Source: Thiomargarita sp. (GTDB lineage Bacteria > Pseudomonadota > Gammaproteobacteria > Beggiatoales > Beggiatoaceae). From it: a stretch of DNA of 34,188 bases. The DNA lies in the NCBI GenBank assembly GCA_022729575.1, contig DZAL01000044.1:1-34188 (forward strand), written 5' to 3'. The notes beneath the pieces were generated by a model that worked only from the letters and a program-made list of their open reading frames with translations, was not told where the DNA came from and did not search any database. Positions 1-10,068 of the stretch are shown piece by piece. Positions within the stretch are counted from its first letter, which is position 1. Each line of letters starts with the position of its first letter. Both the position numbers and the translations under genes were made by a program.

Positions 1-53
1 TAGGAAAGTTAGCACCTGGATTTTAATACCTCCATTAGTTGGTAGGGACTACC
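1..53 (+). repeat. Right end of a 199-bp interspersed element
   Basis: The first 53 bases match the right end of the element found complete at 16940-17138 and, inverted, at 6545-6743. They include the terminal segment ending GGTAGGGACTACC. The rest of this copy lies outside the window or is absent. Confidence 0.8.
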
Positions 54-184
54 AGCTCTCGGACATACCTATTACCATAATAACTATACATTTAACCGAA
101 ATTATTAATCTTAAATATAGCTATTTTAACACACCTCTATTAAATTGCAAAGACTACCAAAAATCATGGCTAAGGATTTAATCC

Positions 185-213
185 TTGCATTTTGATGAAA
201 TTTGTTTTATCAT
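185..213 (+). promoter_or_regulatory. Probable sigma-70 promoter of rplU-rpmA
   Basis: A -35 box TTGCAT (185-190) and a -10 box TATCAT (208-213) are separated by 17 bp, 44 bp upstream of the L21 start codon. The fit to the sigma-70 consensus is good at both boxes. No start-site data are available, so this is a prediction. Confidence 0.5.
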
Positions 214-257
214 GCCAGGTTTTTAAACGCTCTATGGTCTATTGACGGAGATTTATC

Positions 258-650
258 ATGATGTATGCTGTAATTAAAACCGGTGGCAAACAATACAAGG
301 TCGCCGAAGGTTTGAAACTAAAAGTAGAAAAATTGGAAGCCAATGCAGGCGACAATATAGAATTTAATGACGTATTGCTATTATCTGACGGACAATCACT
401 TCAAGTGGGTACTCCGTTATTGACGAGCTGTAAAGTCACTGCTACGGTACAATCTCAAGGACGTGCCAAGAAAATTAAGATTATCAAACATAAACGTCGC
501 AAAAACCATCACAAGCAGATGGGACACCGTCAATATTTTACCGAAGTTAAAATCACCGGTCTATTCGCGAGTGACCAAAAATTGGCTACTCAGCCACCAG
601 GATTAGTCGCGGAAGGACCATTGACGCAAACGCCTAATGGCTTAAATTAA
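258..650 (+). CDS. rplU: 50S ribosomal protein L21
   Basis: Structural protein of the large ribosomal subunit that contacts 23S rRNA. The N-terminus MYAVIKTGGKQYKV and the basic RNA-binding stretch KIKIIKHKRRKNHHKQMGHRQ are diagnostic of L21. A GGAG Shine-Dalgarno (247-250) precedes two consecutive ATGs (258 and 261); the second gives the usual MYAVI start. The protein is 129-130 residues against about 103 in E. coli. The extra is a C-terminal tail of roughly 25 residues after the ITGL motif, rich in Pro, Gln and Thr and not part of the core fold. rpmA follows after 20 bp, the usual L21-L27 operon. Confidence 0.97.
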   Translation: MMYAVIKTGGKQYKVAEGLKLKVEKLEANAGDNIEFNDVLLLSDGQSLQVGTPLLTSCKVTATVQSQGRAKKIKIIKHKRRKNHHKQMGHRQYFTEVKITGLFASDQKLATQPPGLVAEGPLTQTPNGLN

Positions 651-670
651 CGATTTTGAGGTAATGCAAA

Positions 671-952
671 ATGGCTCATAAAAAAGCAGGCGGCAGTAGC
701 CGTAATGGTCGGGAATCCGAATCAAAACGATTGGGAGTTAAACGTTTCGCGGGTCAACAAGTGTTAGCTGGCAATATTTTAGTTCGGCAACGGGGCACCC
801 AATTTCATCCAGGGGTAAATGTGGGGATAGGGAAGGACCATACCTTATTTGCTCTCAAAGAGGGGGTAGTGAAGTTTGCTATCAGAGGTCCCAAAAACCG
901 TCGCCATGTTGATATTGTTGGCCTGTCGGCTGGCACGGAATGCGCTTCGTGA
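671..952 (+). CDS. rpmA: 50S ribosomal protein L27
   Basis: Large-subunit protein whose N-terminal tail reaches the peptidyl transferase centre. The sequence starts [16 protein letters not shown], the conserved unprocessed gammaproteobacterial N-terminus, and continues with the [12 protein letters not shown] core. At 93 residues it is slightly longer than the 85 of E. coli. A GAGGTAA Shine-Dalgarno at 657-663 fixes the ATG. It is co-transcribed with rplU, and cgtA follows on the same strand after a 326-bp repeat-containing gap. Confidence 0.97.
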   Translation: MAHKKAGGSSRNGRESESKRLGVKRFAGQQVLAGNILVRQRGTQFHPGVNVGIGKDHTLFALKEGVVKFAIRGPKNRRHVDIVGLSAGTECAS

Positions 953-2313
<1,361 letters not shown>

Positions 2314-2395
2314 GAATTAAGAACTCACCTTACGCACGGTTAACTCAACCGCCCCCTTGGTAAGGTAAGCGCCACTTGAATTGCAGGGGATATTT

Positions 2396-2505
2396 CTCGT
2401 TCCCACGCGCCAGCGTGGGAATGCCGTGAGCAACGCGCCAGCGTTGCGGGAAAGGGACGCTGGCGCGTCCCGACGGCATTCCCACGCTGGCGCGTGGGAA
2501 CGAGG
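2396..2505. repeat. Palindromic repeat, CGTTCCCACGCGCC type
   Basis: A 110-bp inverted repeat. It starts CTCGTTCCCACGCGCCAGCG, ends with the complement, and contains nested GCGCCAGCGT/ACGCTGGCGC arms. A second, interrupted copy lies at 24769-25020. A minus-strand ORF over it (2345-2551) is a by-product of the palindrome. Confidence 0.8.
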
Positions 2506-2542
2506 AAAAATCTAAAAAATTTGGATTCCAGAGGCTAGACAC

Positions 2543-2676
2543 CAATGCCATTCAGTTAAGCTAAGGTGACGGCGTTGGAGTCCAAATCTTCAGATTTGGC
2601 AACGCCGTCTTACCTTGACCAATCTCGTCCAAAGCTGAAGGTTTGGACTCCAACGCGGCTTAACTTAATGGCATTG
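2543..2676. mobile_element. MITE-like element, type 1, 134 bp, with direct repeat
   Basis: The ends are imperfect inverted repeats CAATGCCATTCAGTTAAGC and GCTTAACTTAATGGCATTG. The core carries two diverged GTCCAAATCTTCAG-type palindromes. The flanks are a direct repeat AGGCTAGACAC (2532-2542 and 2677-2687), 11 bp or 13 bp if the terminal C/G is counted as target. This copy keeps CAGTTAAG, the form closest to the IS4 terminus as recalled. Confidence 0.85.
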
Positions 2677-2747
2677 AGGCTAGACACCAGGAGTTCACAG
2701 CGAAATGTTGAATAATTTTTACTTCCAACCCCAAAGGAGTTTCTTAA

Positions 2748-3196
<449 letters not shown>

Positions 3197-3197
<1 letters not shown>

Positions 3198-3538
3198 TGC
3201 GTTATATCGTCATGGGTAGCCGTGCGCTCACCGATGGATTAGCTTTACTTGGATTTGAAACCTTTCCAGAGGCCACGGCACTTCAAGTGGAAGAATTATT
3301 AACGGGACTCTTGGCTCGTCAAGAAAAAGCCTTGGTGTTGCTAGAAAGTACCTTGATTTATCAAGCCGGGGCGGCCACGGCAGACCGCATTCTACCTGCC
3401 GTGTCACGGGCGCGTCGTGAAGCGGCTTGGGTGATTATCAGTGAAATTCCACCACTCAATAGTCCTGACACTTATCGCCCGTCGGTCGAAACTTTAGTCA
3501 CCAAACTACTGGGAGAATCCGTGTTGGAGAAATCGTGA
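3197..3538 (+). CDS. V-type ATPase subunit F
   Basis: Central-stalk subunit of the V/A-ATPase. The protein has 113 residues, as expected for the family. It shows the typical layout: YIVMGSRALTDGLALLGFE near the start, a central LVLLESTLIY strand-helix, and an EIPPL motif near residue 90, matching the conserved P-x-x-x-EIP end of NtpF/AtpF. The ATG at 3197 overlaps the stop of subunit K (TGATG), implying translational coupling; an in-frame GTG at 3194 is the alternative. It ends in another TGATG overlap with subunit E. Confidence 0.8.
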
Positions 3539-4176
3539 TGAATACTGAAACTCAATTACAACAATTAGAAACCACCATTCGCCAACAAGCGCAAACTTTA
3601 GCGGATTCCCATTTACGTCAGGCGCAACAGCAACGTGAAAAAATTTTGGCGGAAGCGGTTAACCGTTTACGCTTACGTGAGGAGCGTGAAACTAGCTTGG
3701 CGAAAACGGTGGCCGAGCAAGAATATCGTCGTCTGGTCCAAGCCAGTGAAATTAAAATGCAGGCTGGTTTGGACCAGTTACGTTGGAGTTTAATTCAATT
3801 GGTGATGACTGAATTACGAGAGCAGTTGAAACAATTGAGTCATCAACCTGCCACTTATAATACCTTGCTACAACAATACTTAGTGAATGCGGCTAACTTG
3901 TTGGAAGAAGAGGAATTAGTGGTGGAGGTCAATGCTCACGATCATGCCCTACTCGCGGCTAACTGGGGAGAGTTTGCGAAACTGCTGCCGACTAAACGTT
4001 GTACGTTAACGGTCAGTGCGCGACATTTTAGTGGTGGACTGTTGGTTCATAATAAAGAGGATCGCATTCGGGTGGACAATAGTTTTGAGGGACTGATGGA
4101 ACGGCTAGAAAGTGAATTATACCAAGTGATTACTACGCAATTATTGGCATCGGTCATGCCCACTCGTAATGTTTAA
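3538..4176 (+). CDS. V-type ATPase subunit E
   Basis: Peripheral-stalk subunit. The 212-residue product has a long charged helical N-terminus (about 1-95, rich in Gln, Glu and Arg, including LRQAQQQREKILAEAVNRL) and a mixed alpha/beta C-terminus ending in GGLLVHNKEDRIRVDNSFEGLMER, the motif that identifies NtpE/AtpE (a G-G-x-x-x ... R-x-D-N-S/T-F pattern). The ATG overlaps the stop of subunit F by 1 nt. No further V-ATPase gene follows: after the stop comes repeat DNA and then an unrelated gene on the opposite strand. Confidence 0.85.
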   Translation: MNTETQLQQLETTIRQQAQTLADSHLRQAQQQREKILAEAVNRLRLREERETSLAKTVAEQEYRRLVQASEIKMQAGLDQLRWSLIQLVMTELREQLKQLSHQPATYNTLLQQYLVNAANLLEEEELVVEVNAHDHALLAANWGEFAKLLPTKRCTLTVSARHFSGGLLVHNKEDRIRVDNSFEGLMERLESELYQVITTQLLASVMPTRNV

Positions 4177-4194
4177 ATTTAAAACCATGGAGTC

Positions 4195-4500
4195 CAAATC
4201 TTCAGCTTTGGCAACTTAGCGGACCAGCCAGATTCAAATATCAATCCGTCCAAATCTGAAGATTTGGACCCCAGATTTATCATCCACATTTCACCACTAC
4301 CACCCGTCCAAATCTGAAGATTTGGACTCCAGACTGATCATCTACATTTCACCACTACCCAAATTTTTAACTTACTTTACGCACGGTTAACTCAAGCACC
4401 CTAATCCCTCCTTGCTAAGAAGGGAAGTAGGCAGCATTTAAGTCACCAAGTTACTCCCTTCATTGCTAAGGAGAGGTTGGGGGGACGTATTGAGTTATAG
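4195..4500. repeat. Solo palindromes and a 58-bp tandem duplication
   Basis: This gene-free stretch holds one imperfect and two perfect GTCCAAATCT/AGATTTGGAC palindromes. These are the same motif that fills the core of the type-1 MITE, but here they lack its ends. Two of them lie in a direct 58-bp duplication (4248-4305 and 4306-4360). Near 4371 is a TTTACGCACGGTTAACTCAA motif, followed by diverged CCTCCTTGCTAAGAAGG repeat units to about 4490. Confidence 0.65.
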
Positions 4501-4511
4501 CTAAAATGGAA

Positions 4512-5204
4512 TTATTCAGGTCGTTTATTGAATTTACTTTCTAGTTGACAATATTTATACAAAGTCTTATCCCAGCCACTCCCTTCATAAATAAAACTAT
4601 AACCCCCTTCAATTTCAGTTTGATACTCTTTAAGAATGGTTGGCCTTAATTGCGACAAAATGAAGAGCGCATAATACACGCCGTCACGATTACGTTTATC
4701 CACCTCATTTAAGTACAACTCGACGATGTTTCGTTGCATCTGGTCATCCAAGTAATCCAGGTTATTCATCAAGACCGAAAAGCCTTCAAAACGCTCCGCG
4801 GATTTACGTGATAAAGTAGCTTGTAGGGCGCGGCGAATGAGGTTATTGTCTATCACTTGAGGAGTGAGAGGACAAACCTGAGCGTATTTTTCACCTTCGA
4901 AATTAACCGTCTGGTCACCATTTTCTGAGACTAACTTTTTTAATTGCTTATCTTTTTCATCTATCTGCATTTTTAAACGAGCACTTTCTTGCTCTACTCC
5001 CAGTCGTTTGTCTTTCTCGTCTTTGAGTTGTAATTGTAGCACATCGATTTGTTGTAATAACGGTTTCTGAGCATTTTCCAATTGAGTCAGTAGATACGAG
5101 TAGCTGGTATAAATCACCGCCAGCATCACAATGGTAGTGCAAACTGAATTAACCACTCGTGGTATGTGATGGTCTTGAATTTTTAGTACTTCTGGGGCAC
5201 TCAT
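4512..5204 (-). CDS. Membrane-anchored coiled-coil protein, unknown
   Basis: Not recognised. The 230-residue product has one hydrophobic segment at about 18-40 (VVNSVCTTIVMLAVIYTSYS). A long heptad-like coiled coil rich in Gln, Lys and Glu spans about 42-95. A mixed C-terminal region of about 130 residues includes a helical stretch with LYLNEVDKRNRDGVYYALF. With a short cytoplasmic N-terminus the bulk would be periplasmic. GGAG lies 8 nt upstream of the ATG, and a 33-bp hairpin (5222-5254) sits directly before that. It stands alone between repeat blocks, opposite in strand to the V-ATPase genes, so its context gives no function. Confidence 0.75.
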   Translation of the reverse strand: MSAPEVLKIQDHHIPRVVNSVCTTIVMLAVIYTSYSYLLTQLENAQKPLLQQIDVLQLQLKDEKDKRLGVEQESARLKMQIDEKDKQLKKLVSENGDQTVNFEGEKYAQVCPLTPQVIDNNLIRRALQATLSRKSAERFEGFSVLMNNLDYLDDQMQRNIVELYLNEVDKRNRDGVYYALFILSQLRPTILKEYQTEIEGGYSFIYEGSGWDKTLYKYCQLESKFNKRPE

Positions 5205-5221
5205 TAAATGGTCTCCTAATG

Positions 5222-5373
5222 AGATTTGACAACTTTCAAAAAGTTGTCAAATCTTGGGTCAATATGGGTCAGTATGAGATTTGACAACTTTCAAAAAGTT
5301 GTCAAATCTGGAGTTAGTTTTAAATTTGACAATCTGCAAAAAATTTGACAATTTGCAAAAGGTTGTCAAATCT
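5222..5373. repeat. 33-bp leader hairpins, two perfect plus degenerate copies
   Basis: Two 33-bp palindromes (5222-5254 and 5277-5309) with arms AGATTTGACAACT are followed by degenerate half-copies to 5373. The first lies 18 nt upstream of the start codon of the 4512-5204 gene and would form a hairpin in its 5' leader. The family recurs at 19806, 21802, 21845, 22876, 26605, 29674-29935 and 31114. Confidence 0.85.
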
Positions 5374-5804
5374 GGAGTTAACTCCTAAATTGATTAATTG
5401 AGTCAGTTTTTACCAAAAACTAAGTATTTTGGTTATTTTCATCATTAAACTAGGGCGGATACTTTTTTAAAGTATTTTTAAAAACGCCAAAACAACGGTT
5501 CAATCTTCCTTTAAATGATAAGAATTACTATATCATTATTTTTAAACTATGCTGTAGCTAAGAAATGTGCCAAAATTGTTATATATTTGTATTAACATGA
5601 TTTTTTTATAAAGTGGCAACTTTTTTTGTGAGAAGTGTTGAGAATATGACTGGTTTAATGCTATAAATCTGACAGGCAATCTACAAGAGGAATTTATCAA
5701 AAAATTTGAGAGAAATTTAAGGGAAAATTCAAGGAAGAATTGGAATTAATTTAGTAATGGAAAACTAAAAAGGAACTTTAGAGGAAGATAAAAGAGAAGA
5801 GAAT
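5374..5804. other. AT-rich gene-free stretch with purine-rich tract
   Basis: No convincing ORF. The stretch is AT-rich to about 5640. From about 5680 to 5804 it becomes a plus-strand purine-rich tract with about eight GGA trinucleotides spaced irregularly, leading into the structured repeat at 5805. It could be a leader or a small RNA, but no promoter or terminator was identified. Confidence 0.35.
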
Positions 5805-5881
5805 GGTACCCTGAATGTGACCAGCATTCAAGGCACCTGACCATAATCAAACTAGGTAGGAGTAGCTTGAATCATGGCGAT
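5805..5881. repeat. Structured two-copy repeat, copy A
   Basis: It starts with a hairpin (5805-5836) whose stem pairs GAATG with CATTC around the loop TGACCAG, extended by GGTACC/GGCACC. The unpaired-looking segment ACTAGGTAGGAGTAG follows. Copy B lies 174 bp downstream, with compensatory changes in the stem. The function is unknown. Confidence 0.55.
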
Positions 5882-5978
5882 GAATAAACGAGATGGCTAG
5901 ATTTATACCAATTCAAATCTGGCCAGTAAAATTCTGGAAAGGCTTATTAAAAATAAAAGAAGTCAATTTATTAAAAAC

Positions 5979-6055
5979 GGTGCTTGAGTGTGACCAGCAC
6001 TCAAAGCACCTCACCACAATCAACTAGGTAGGAATAGTTCGCATTATGGTTGATG
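5979..6055. repeat. Structured two-copy repeat, copy B
   Basis: Same layout as copy A. The hairpin at 5979-6010 has GAGTG paired with CACTC around the identical loop TGACCAG, extended by GGTGCTT/AAGCACC, and is followed by ACTAGGTAGGAATAG. The stem differs from copy A at paired positions (A-T to G-C), while loop and downstream motif are kept. From 6056 to about 6190 nothing else was recognised. Confidence 0.55.
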
Positions 6056-6189
6056 CTAAAATATGCAATGACAATGCCAATGTATTAAATAAAGTTTATA
6101 ACTTGTTAATTTGGTTGAATTTATCTATATACATTTTTTCTTTACAAAAAAGTGAATACAATGAATGATGGATAAACGAATTAACCTGA

Positions 6190-6424
6190 GTCGCAAAATG
6201 TGGTAATAACACTACTCCACTTTGGTATGTGAATTTGAGGGATAACACCCTCGAAGGGCAATGCCATTAAGTTAAGCCGTGTTGGAGTCCAAACCTTCAG
6301 ATTTGGACGAGATTAGTTAAGGTGAGACGGCGTTTCCAAATCTGAAGGTTTGGACTCCAGCGCCGTAACTTTAGCTTAACTTAATGGCATTGACCCTCGA
6401 AGGGGTGTTGGGGTTTAATCCAAG
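6190..6424. repeat. Hairpin repeat interrupted by a MITE
   Basis: Bases 6200-6258 and 6405-6415 together make a repeat containing CCACTTTGGTA and the hairpin GGATAACACCCT ... AGGGGTGTT. The relative at 27125-27190 is uninterrupted (the same hairpin followed by TACCAAAGTGGA in inverse orientation). The 6259-6392 element splits the hairpin at its loop. Confidence 0.65.
6259..6392. mobile_element. MITE-like element, type 1, 134 bp, 12-bp direct repeat
   Basis: Ends CAATGCCATTAAGTTAAGC and GCTTAACTTAATGGCATTG bound a core of two GTCCAAA-type palindromes in the opposite orientation to the 2543 copy. A perfect 12-bp direct repeat ACCCTCGAAGGG flanks it (6247-6258 and 6393-6404). The duplicated target is itself the loop-side of a hairpin. 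Confidence 0.9.
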
Positions 6425-6544
6425 AGATTATGGGATGATATTTGTTGGGTCTATGTAGTAGGTGTAGAGTGGAGTGTGCGTAGCAAGCGTTAGGCGCGGT
6501 CGGTTTGTGCCGTCACGCACCTTTTTGTATCTTCTGGTTAGGCG

Positions 6545-6743
6545 GGTAGTCCCTACCAACTAATGGAGGTATTAAAATCCAGGTGCTAACTTTCCTAAAC
6601 CTTACCAGTTTTAGGTTTCCTAAACCTCACCGGTTGAGGAAACCTCGGCGATTCTAAGTTTCCTAAACCTCACAGGTTTAGGAAACTTTGAGCTTTGATA
6701 ACTCATTGAAGGTTAACACCTCCATTGGTTTGGAGGGACTACC
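6545..6743 (-). repeat. Complete 199-bp interspersed element
   Basis: Inverted relative to the copy at 16940-17138 and exactly the same length. The ends are imperfect inverted repeats of about 35 bp (GGTAGTCCC, then AATGGAGGT). Inside are three or four GTTTCCTAAACC/GGTTTAGGAAAC palindromes. It ends 2 bp from the stop codon of the exported protein gene. Confidence 0.8.
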
Positions 6744-6745
6744 TC

Positions 6746-8755
6746 TCACTTCAATGCACGATTAGGAATCACTTGCCGTTCATAATCGTCTAAACTATCT
6801 GATTCCCCAGCCGGTGCGGCACTCGGTGCATAGTCCGATTTCTGTTCAAACAGGTTAGCCGGGTGCAGTGACAGCAAAATATCACCGCCTAAAAATTGCC
6901 CATATTTGCCTCGCATATAAGGTCTTTCGTCGACAATTAAATGCTTTTCAAAGCGAAACACTTGCCCCTGGGTGGGAATGTCAATCTGGGCCTTGGCCAG
7001 GGATAAACCTGAGGGTAGGTCGGAAAAATTATCCACTTGTTTTAGCGGCCCTTCAAATCTGGAATATTCATAATATTCAGGCAGATATAAACTCCATTGC
7101 AAGTAACTGATGGGCAGATCAATGGCTGGTAGTTGGTTGAGGATGTCTCCTTTTAAACTTAATTTATCTACTTCCGTAATATACCCAAGTTCTAGCGCGA
7201 ACGATTGCCATTCTTGGCCTTGCGCGGTGGATTTTTTCATGGGAATGAGAATTTCACCACTGTCTTTTTGAGCGGGATTGACGGGTGCGCCATTCAGAAA
7301 AGCCTGCCAAATATGTGAATGCTCTGGCAAGGTCAACGTTAAGAATTGACGGTCATTATTGCGAATCAAGTAGAGAATCCGCGTGATGCTTTTGCCTTCC
7401 AAAGTTCTATGAGTGACGCAATCCACTAGGTCCACATTGGCCACTACGGTTTGAAGTTCTTGATAACTTTTCACCTCTAACGAAGCGCTGAAGGTATTCA
7501 AATGAAACTGATAGCCATAGAGCAAGGGACTGGCGGCACGTTGCCACAGTGTTTTGGGGAGATTTTTCGCGGGGATAGCGGCACCATTGGTCACCTCTTT
7601 GGCGGTGACTTCCAAATTTCCTAGCACCTCTACGCCTAAAAATCCCTCTAATTTATCCACCCCTACCACGCTCGGTAATGGAATAGTCGTCGTCGCGGGT
7701 AATTCGGCCAACTGTAACTGATAAGATATATCAATTTTCAATGGGGTGCGGGCGGTGCCAGCAATTTTGATGAGTTGTGCCTGGTCGGATTTTTCGCTAG
7801 ACCATTGTTCAATATCCTGACTGGTGACACTTAAAATTTCCACCGCGAGGGGCAGTTGAAAAACGACCTGGTCCAGAGCCGTGACATGTTGCAGCGTCAG
7901 GGTACTGAAGACCGAGAGCGCCGATTTGTCAAGCGAAGCTAACGCTTGGACCGTCACCAAACTCTGTCGGCTAACACTGCTATCCTTTTCCACCTGCCAA
8001 GATAGTTTCAACGCATCGCCTTCACTGAGCACCATAGCAACGGTGGTAAAGTTATCTTTGGTGGTCAGTTGGGTGTTGGCCGGCGAATGTAGCACCTGCA
8101 CATTGTTGTCTGGAATCTGTAACACGAAACTGTTGATTACGGAGCGCGGTGGCAAAAAGGATAAGGTGTGAGTCAATTCCTCAGTTTTAACCGGGACGTG
8201 TAAGGTCATCTGCACCGCCAACGCTTGGGGACCTTTGGTTACCAGGGCATAACCTTCAGGGTAACGGACAAATTGAGCCGGCTCAGTCTCGCCAGCACCG
8301 CTGGACTTATCGGTGAGTGGACTGATAGCAAGTTCTTCGATACCGAGTTCATTATTGGCAAAAAATGGTATCACCACCCAATCTTTCTGTAACACTTGCA
8401 CCGTAAAGGTCGCTTCTAACCGTGCTGAGGTGTCCTTGACCGTGCCATTAAAATGTGCCTCGGTAATGGAATAAGCCACTGGTACAGTCTCTTCCGGCTT
8501 TTTAGTGGCTTCCACTTGTGCTCGTTTCAGCGTGTCGATTTCTGCCAACAGTTTTTTCAACTCTTCCCAAGAGAGCACGACTTTGCCGGATTCCAGCGCG
8601 GGGAGAGTTAAGGCTTCTTCAGCCATTAAGGGAAAGTGCCAAAAGAATAATAGGAACAGTAATAGGTATAGGTGATTGAGAAATTTCGGAAAATTGTCTC
8701 CACCTTTCGTGAAACCGTTAAATTTGAAATGACTAAATAAATTAGGCCGTAGCAT
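6746..8755 (-). CDS. Large exported protein, unknown, coupled to CreD-like gene
   Basis: Not recognised as a named family. The 669-residue product has a long N-terminal signal (hydrophobic core about residues 27-44, LYLLLFLLFFWHFPLMA, then AEEALTLP). A short helical segment with WEELKKLLAEIDTLKRAQ follows, and then more than 500 residues of alternating hydrophobic/polar beta-rich sequence, suggesting stacked beta-sandwich domains in the periplasm. The frame is open to 8812, but the ATG at 8755 has a perfect GGAGGTGA upstream and overlaps the preceding gene by 14 bp, so that start is chosen. Coupling to the CreD-like membrane protein suggests they act together at the inner membrane. Confidence 0.8.
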   Translation of the reverse strand: MLRPNLFSHFKFNGFTKGGDNFPKFLNHLYLLLFLLFFWHFPLMAEEALTLPALESGKVVLSWEELKKLLAEIDTLKRAQVEATKKPEETVPVAYSITEAHFNGTVKDTSARLEATFTVQVLQKDWVVIPFFANNELGIEELAISPLTDKSSGAGETEPAQFVRYPEGYALVTKGPQALAVQMTLHVPVKTEELTHTLSFLPPRSVINSFVLQIPDNNVQVLHSPANTQLTTKDNFTTVAMVLSEGDALKLSWQVEKDSSVSRQSLVTVQALASLDKSALSVFSTLTLQHVTALDQVVFQLPLAVEILSVTSQDIEQWSSEKSDQAQLIKIAGTARTPLKIDISYQLQLAELPATTTIPLPSVVGVDKLEGFLGVEVLGNLEVTAKEVTNGAAIPAKNLPKTLWQRAASPLLYGYQFHLNTFSASLEVKSYQELQTVVANVDLVDCVTHRTLEGKSITRILYLIRNNDRQFLTLTLPEHSHIWQAFLNGAPVNPAQKDSGEILIPMKKSTAQGQEWQSFALELGYITEVDKLSLKGDILNQLPAIDLPISYLQWSLYLPEYYEYSRFEGPLKQVDNFSDLPSGLSLAKAQIDIPTQGQVFRFEKHLIVDERPYMRGKYGQFLGGDILLSLHPANLFEQKSDYAPSAAPAGESDSLDDYERQVIPNRALK

Positions 8756-10013
8756 GGTCGTCACCTCCAATAGGTTTAAGAGTGGTGGTTTTAGCCGCCA
8801 AAGTCGATTCAATCAAGGTCTCTATCTTTAAGTCTTTGTAGTGTGATAATACCTGCATGATAATGCCCATGAGTACTACACCTTCTAGGGTTAGAATCAA
8901 TCCGGTGTAGGTCGGTAGTAAAGCGGCGATGGAGGTGATGCCTAAATAAAAGGTATAAGCCAGGACCACCGCCAAGGCTACTTTGAAGCCATAAAGGAGC
9001 CGGGCATAGTTTAATAACAGTAGTGCAATCACGCCAAAGGAAGTGGCTAGAGAAGGGATGAGGTCAATGTACACTAGCAAATAAACGAAGAGCGGATAAA
9101 ATAGAAAATAGGTGACACTCATAATGGCCAGGGGGATAAAATTCACGGGTTCTCGCGCCAGCACTAGGATGGTAGCTAAGGATACCAGGAATAGGAAGAA
9201 GAACGCGGGGGCGCGGTAGGTCATCACGACGAGTTGTTTTTCCACGTTAAGTTTATCCGGTAACATCACTCCCATATTTAATTGCGTCAATGCTCGATCT
9301 AGTTTCCATACCAGAATTTTGCCGGTGGCAGTTTCTTGTGGTGGTTCAGTGGGAGGCATGGTGGATTGAGCGTAGTCTAACTCTTTCGCGCCAAACAGTT
9401 CTATTTGTAGTGCAAAATTGTTGATTTGGCGGCCGACTTCAAAACCGTAAATGAATTGGTCTAGTCCGCGACCCTTATAACGCATCGTGATTTCCATGGC
9501 TTGCGCCGCCTCTAAGACTCCAGTCCATAACGCCAAATTAGGCTGATACTCGGTGTTTGCTACATCCTCCTCGCCATTGACCAACAATTTGACATCTTGA
9601 AGCATTCCTTCGGCTTGTTTAGTCGGATAAGGGAAAATAAAAGACAGATAGATTTTGTCCTTCTCGGAATTTTGAAGGATATATTTTCCTATAAATTCAG
9701 CATGGTAACCGGTATAGTAGACCAATCCTTTTTTTCGATAATCCATTTTGAGGATGACTGAGATTTGAGAGGACTGAACGTCGCCGCGATTTAAGGTGGA
9801 CACTTCGGCCCCAGAACGCTTGTAACGCACCGAGGGCATGGGTTGTGCTAGATTTCCGCCCCAAATCTGTTTGACCGAGGCTAATTGTGTACCGACCACC
9901 CGGTCAGTTCGTGTTTGTAGTCGGTCTGCCAATAATATCCATCCTAGACCTAATGGTAGCAAGACTAACCAAAAGTATTTGTTGAACATCGTTATTCTTA
10001 AAAAAGTTAGCAT
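8742..10013 (-). CDS. CreD-like inner-membrane protein
   Basis: The 423-residue protein has one N-terminal membrane segment (about 9-28), a periplasmic beta-rich domain of about 230 residues, and a C-terminal bundle of about six membrane segments (about 262-395). This architecture, and the style of the bundle (TYFLFYPLFVYLL, then LLLLNYARLLYGFKVAL), matches CreD, an inner-membrane protein tied to envelope stress and beta-lactam response in enterobacteria and Pseudomonas. Full creBC-type regulators are not nearby. The ATG at 10013 has a weak AGGA; an inner ATG at 9989 is possible. The short acidic tail ends at the overlap with the exported protein gene. CreD homology is inferred from topology and partial similarity. 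Confidence 0.6.
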   Translation of the reverse strand: MLTFLRITMFNKYFWLVLLPLGLGWILLADRLQTRTDRVVGTQLASVKQIWGGNLAQPMPSVRYKRSGAEVSTLNRGDVQSSQISVILKMDYRKKGLVYYTGYHAEFIGKYILQNSEKDKIYLSFIFPYPTKQAEGMLQDVKLLVNGEEDVANTEYQPNLALWTGVLEAAQAMEITMRYKGRGLDQFIYGFEVGRQINNFALQIELFGAKELDYAQSTMPPTEPPQETATGKILVWKLDRALTQLNMGVMLPDKLNVEKQLVVMTYRAPAFFFLFLVSLATILVLAREPVNFIPLAIMSVTYFLFYPLFVYLLVYIDLIPSLATSFGVIALLLLNYARLLYGFKVALAVVLAYTFYLGITSIAALLPTYTGLILTLEGVVLMGIIMQVLSHYKDLKIETLIESTLAAKTTTLKPIGGDDHATA

Positions 10014-10068
10014 ATTTAGGGTTTCCTATAACTTTTAGACTATTTAATCTGAACCTTGATTTCCTGAT

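Noticed and set aside
2345..2551. Minus-strand ORF of 68 residues
   Set aside because: It lies entirely over a palindromic repeat and has no Shine-Dalgarno; the residues repeat the palindrome in translation.
4957..5142. Minus-strand ORF inside the coiled-coil gene
   Set aside because: Frame shadow of the 4512-5204 gene; no start signal.
5805..6055. Tandem c-di-GMP (GEMM) riboswitch
   Set aside because: Some resemblance (CAAAGCACC and AGGTAGGA-type segments), but the invariant GEMM core around the ligand site is not found, and no downstream gene lies in the right place.
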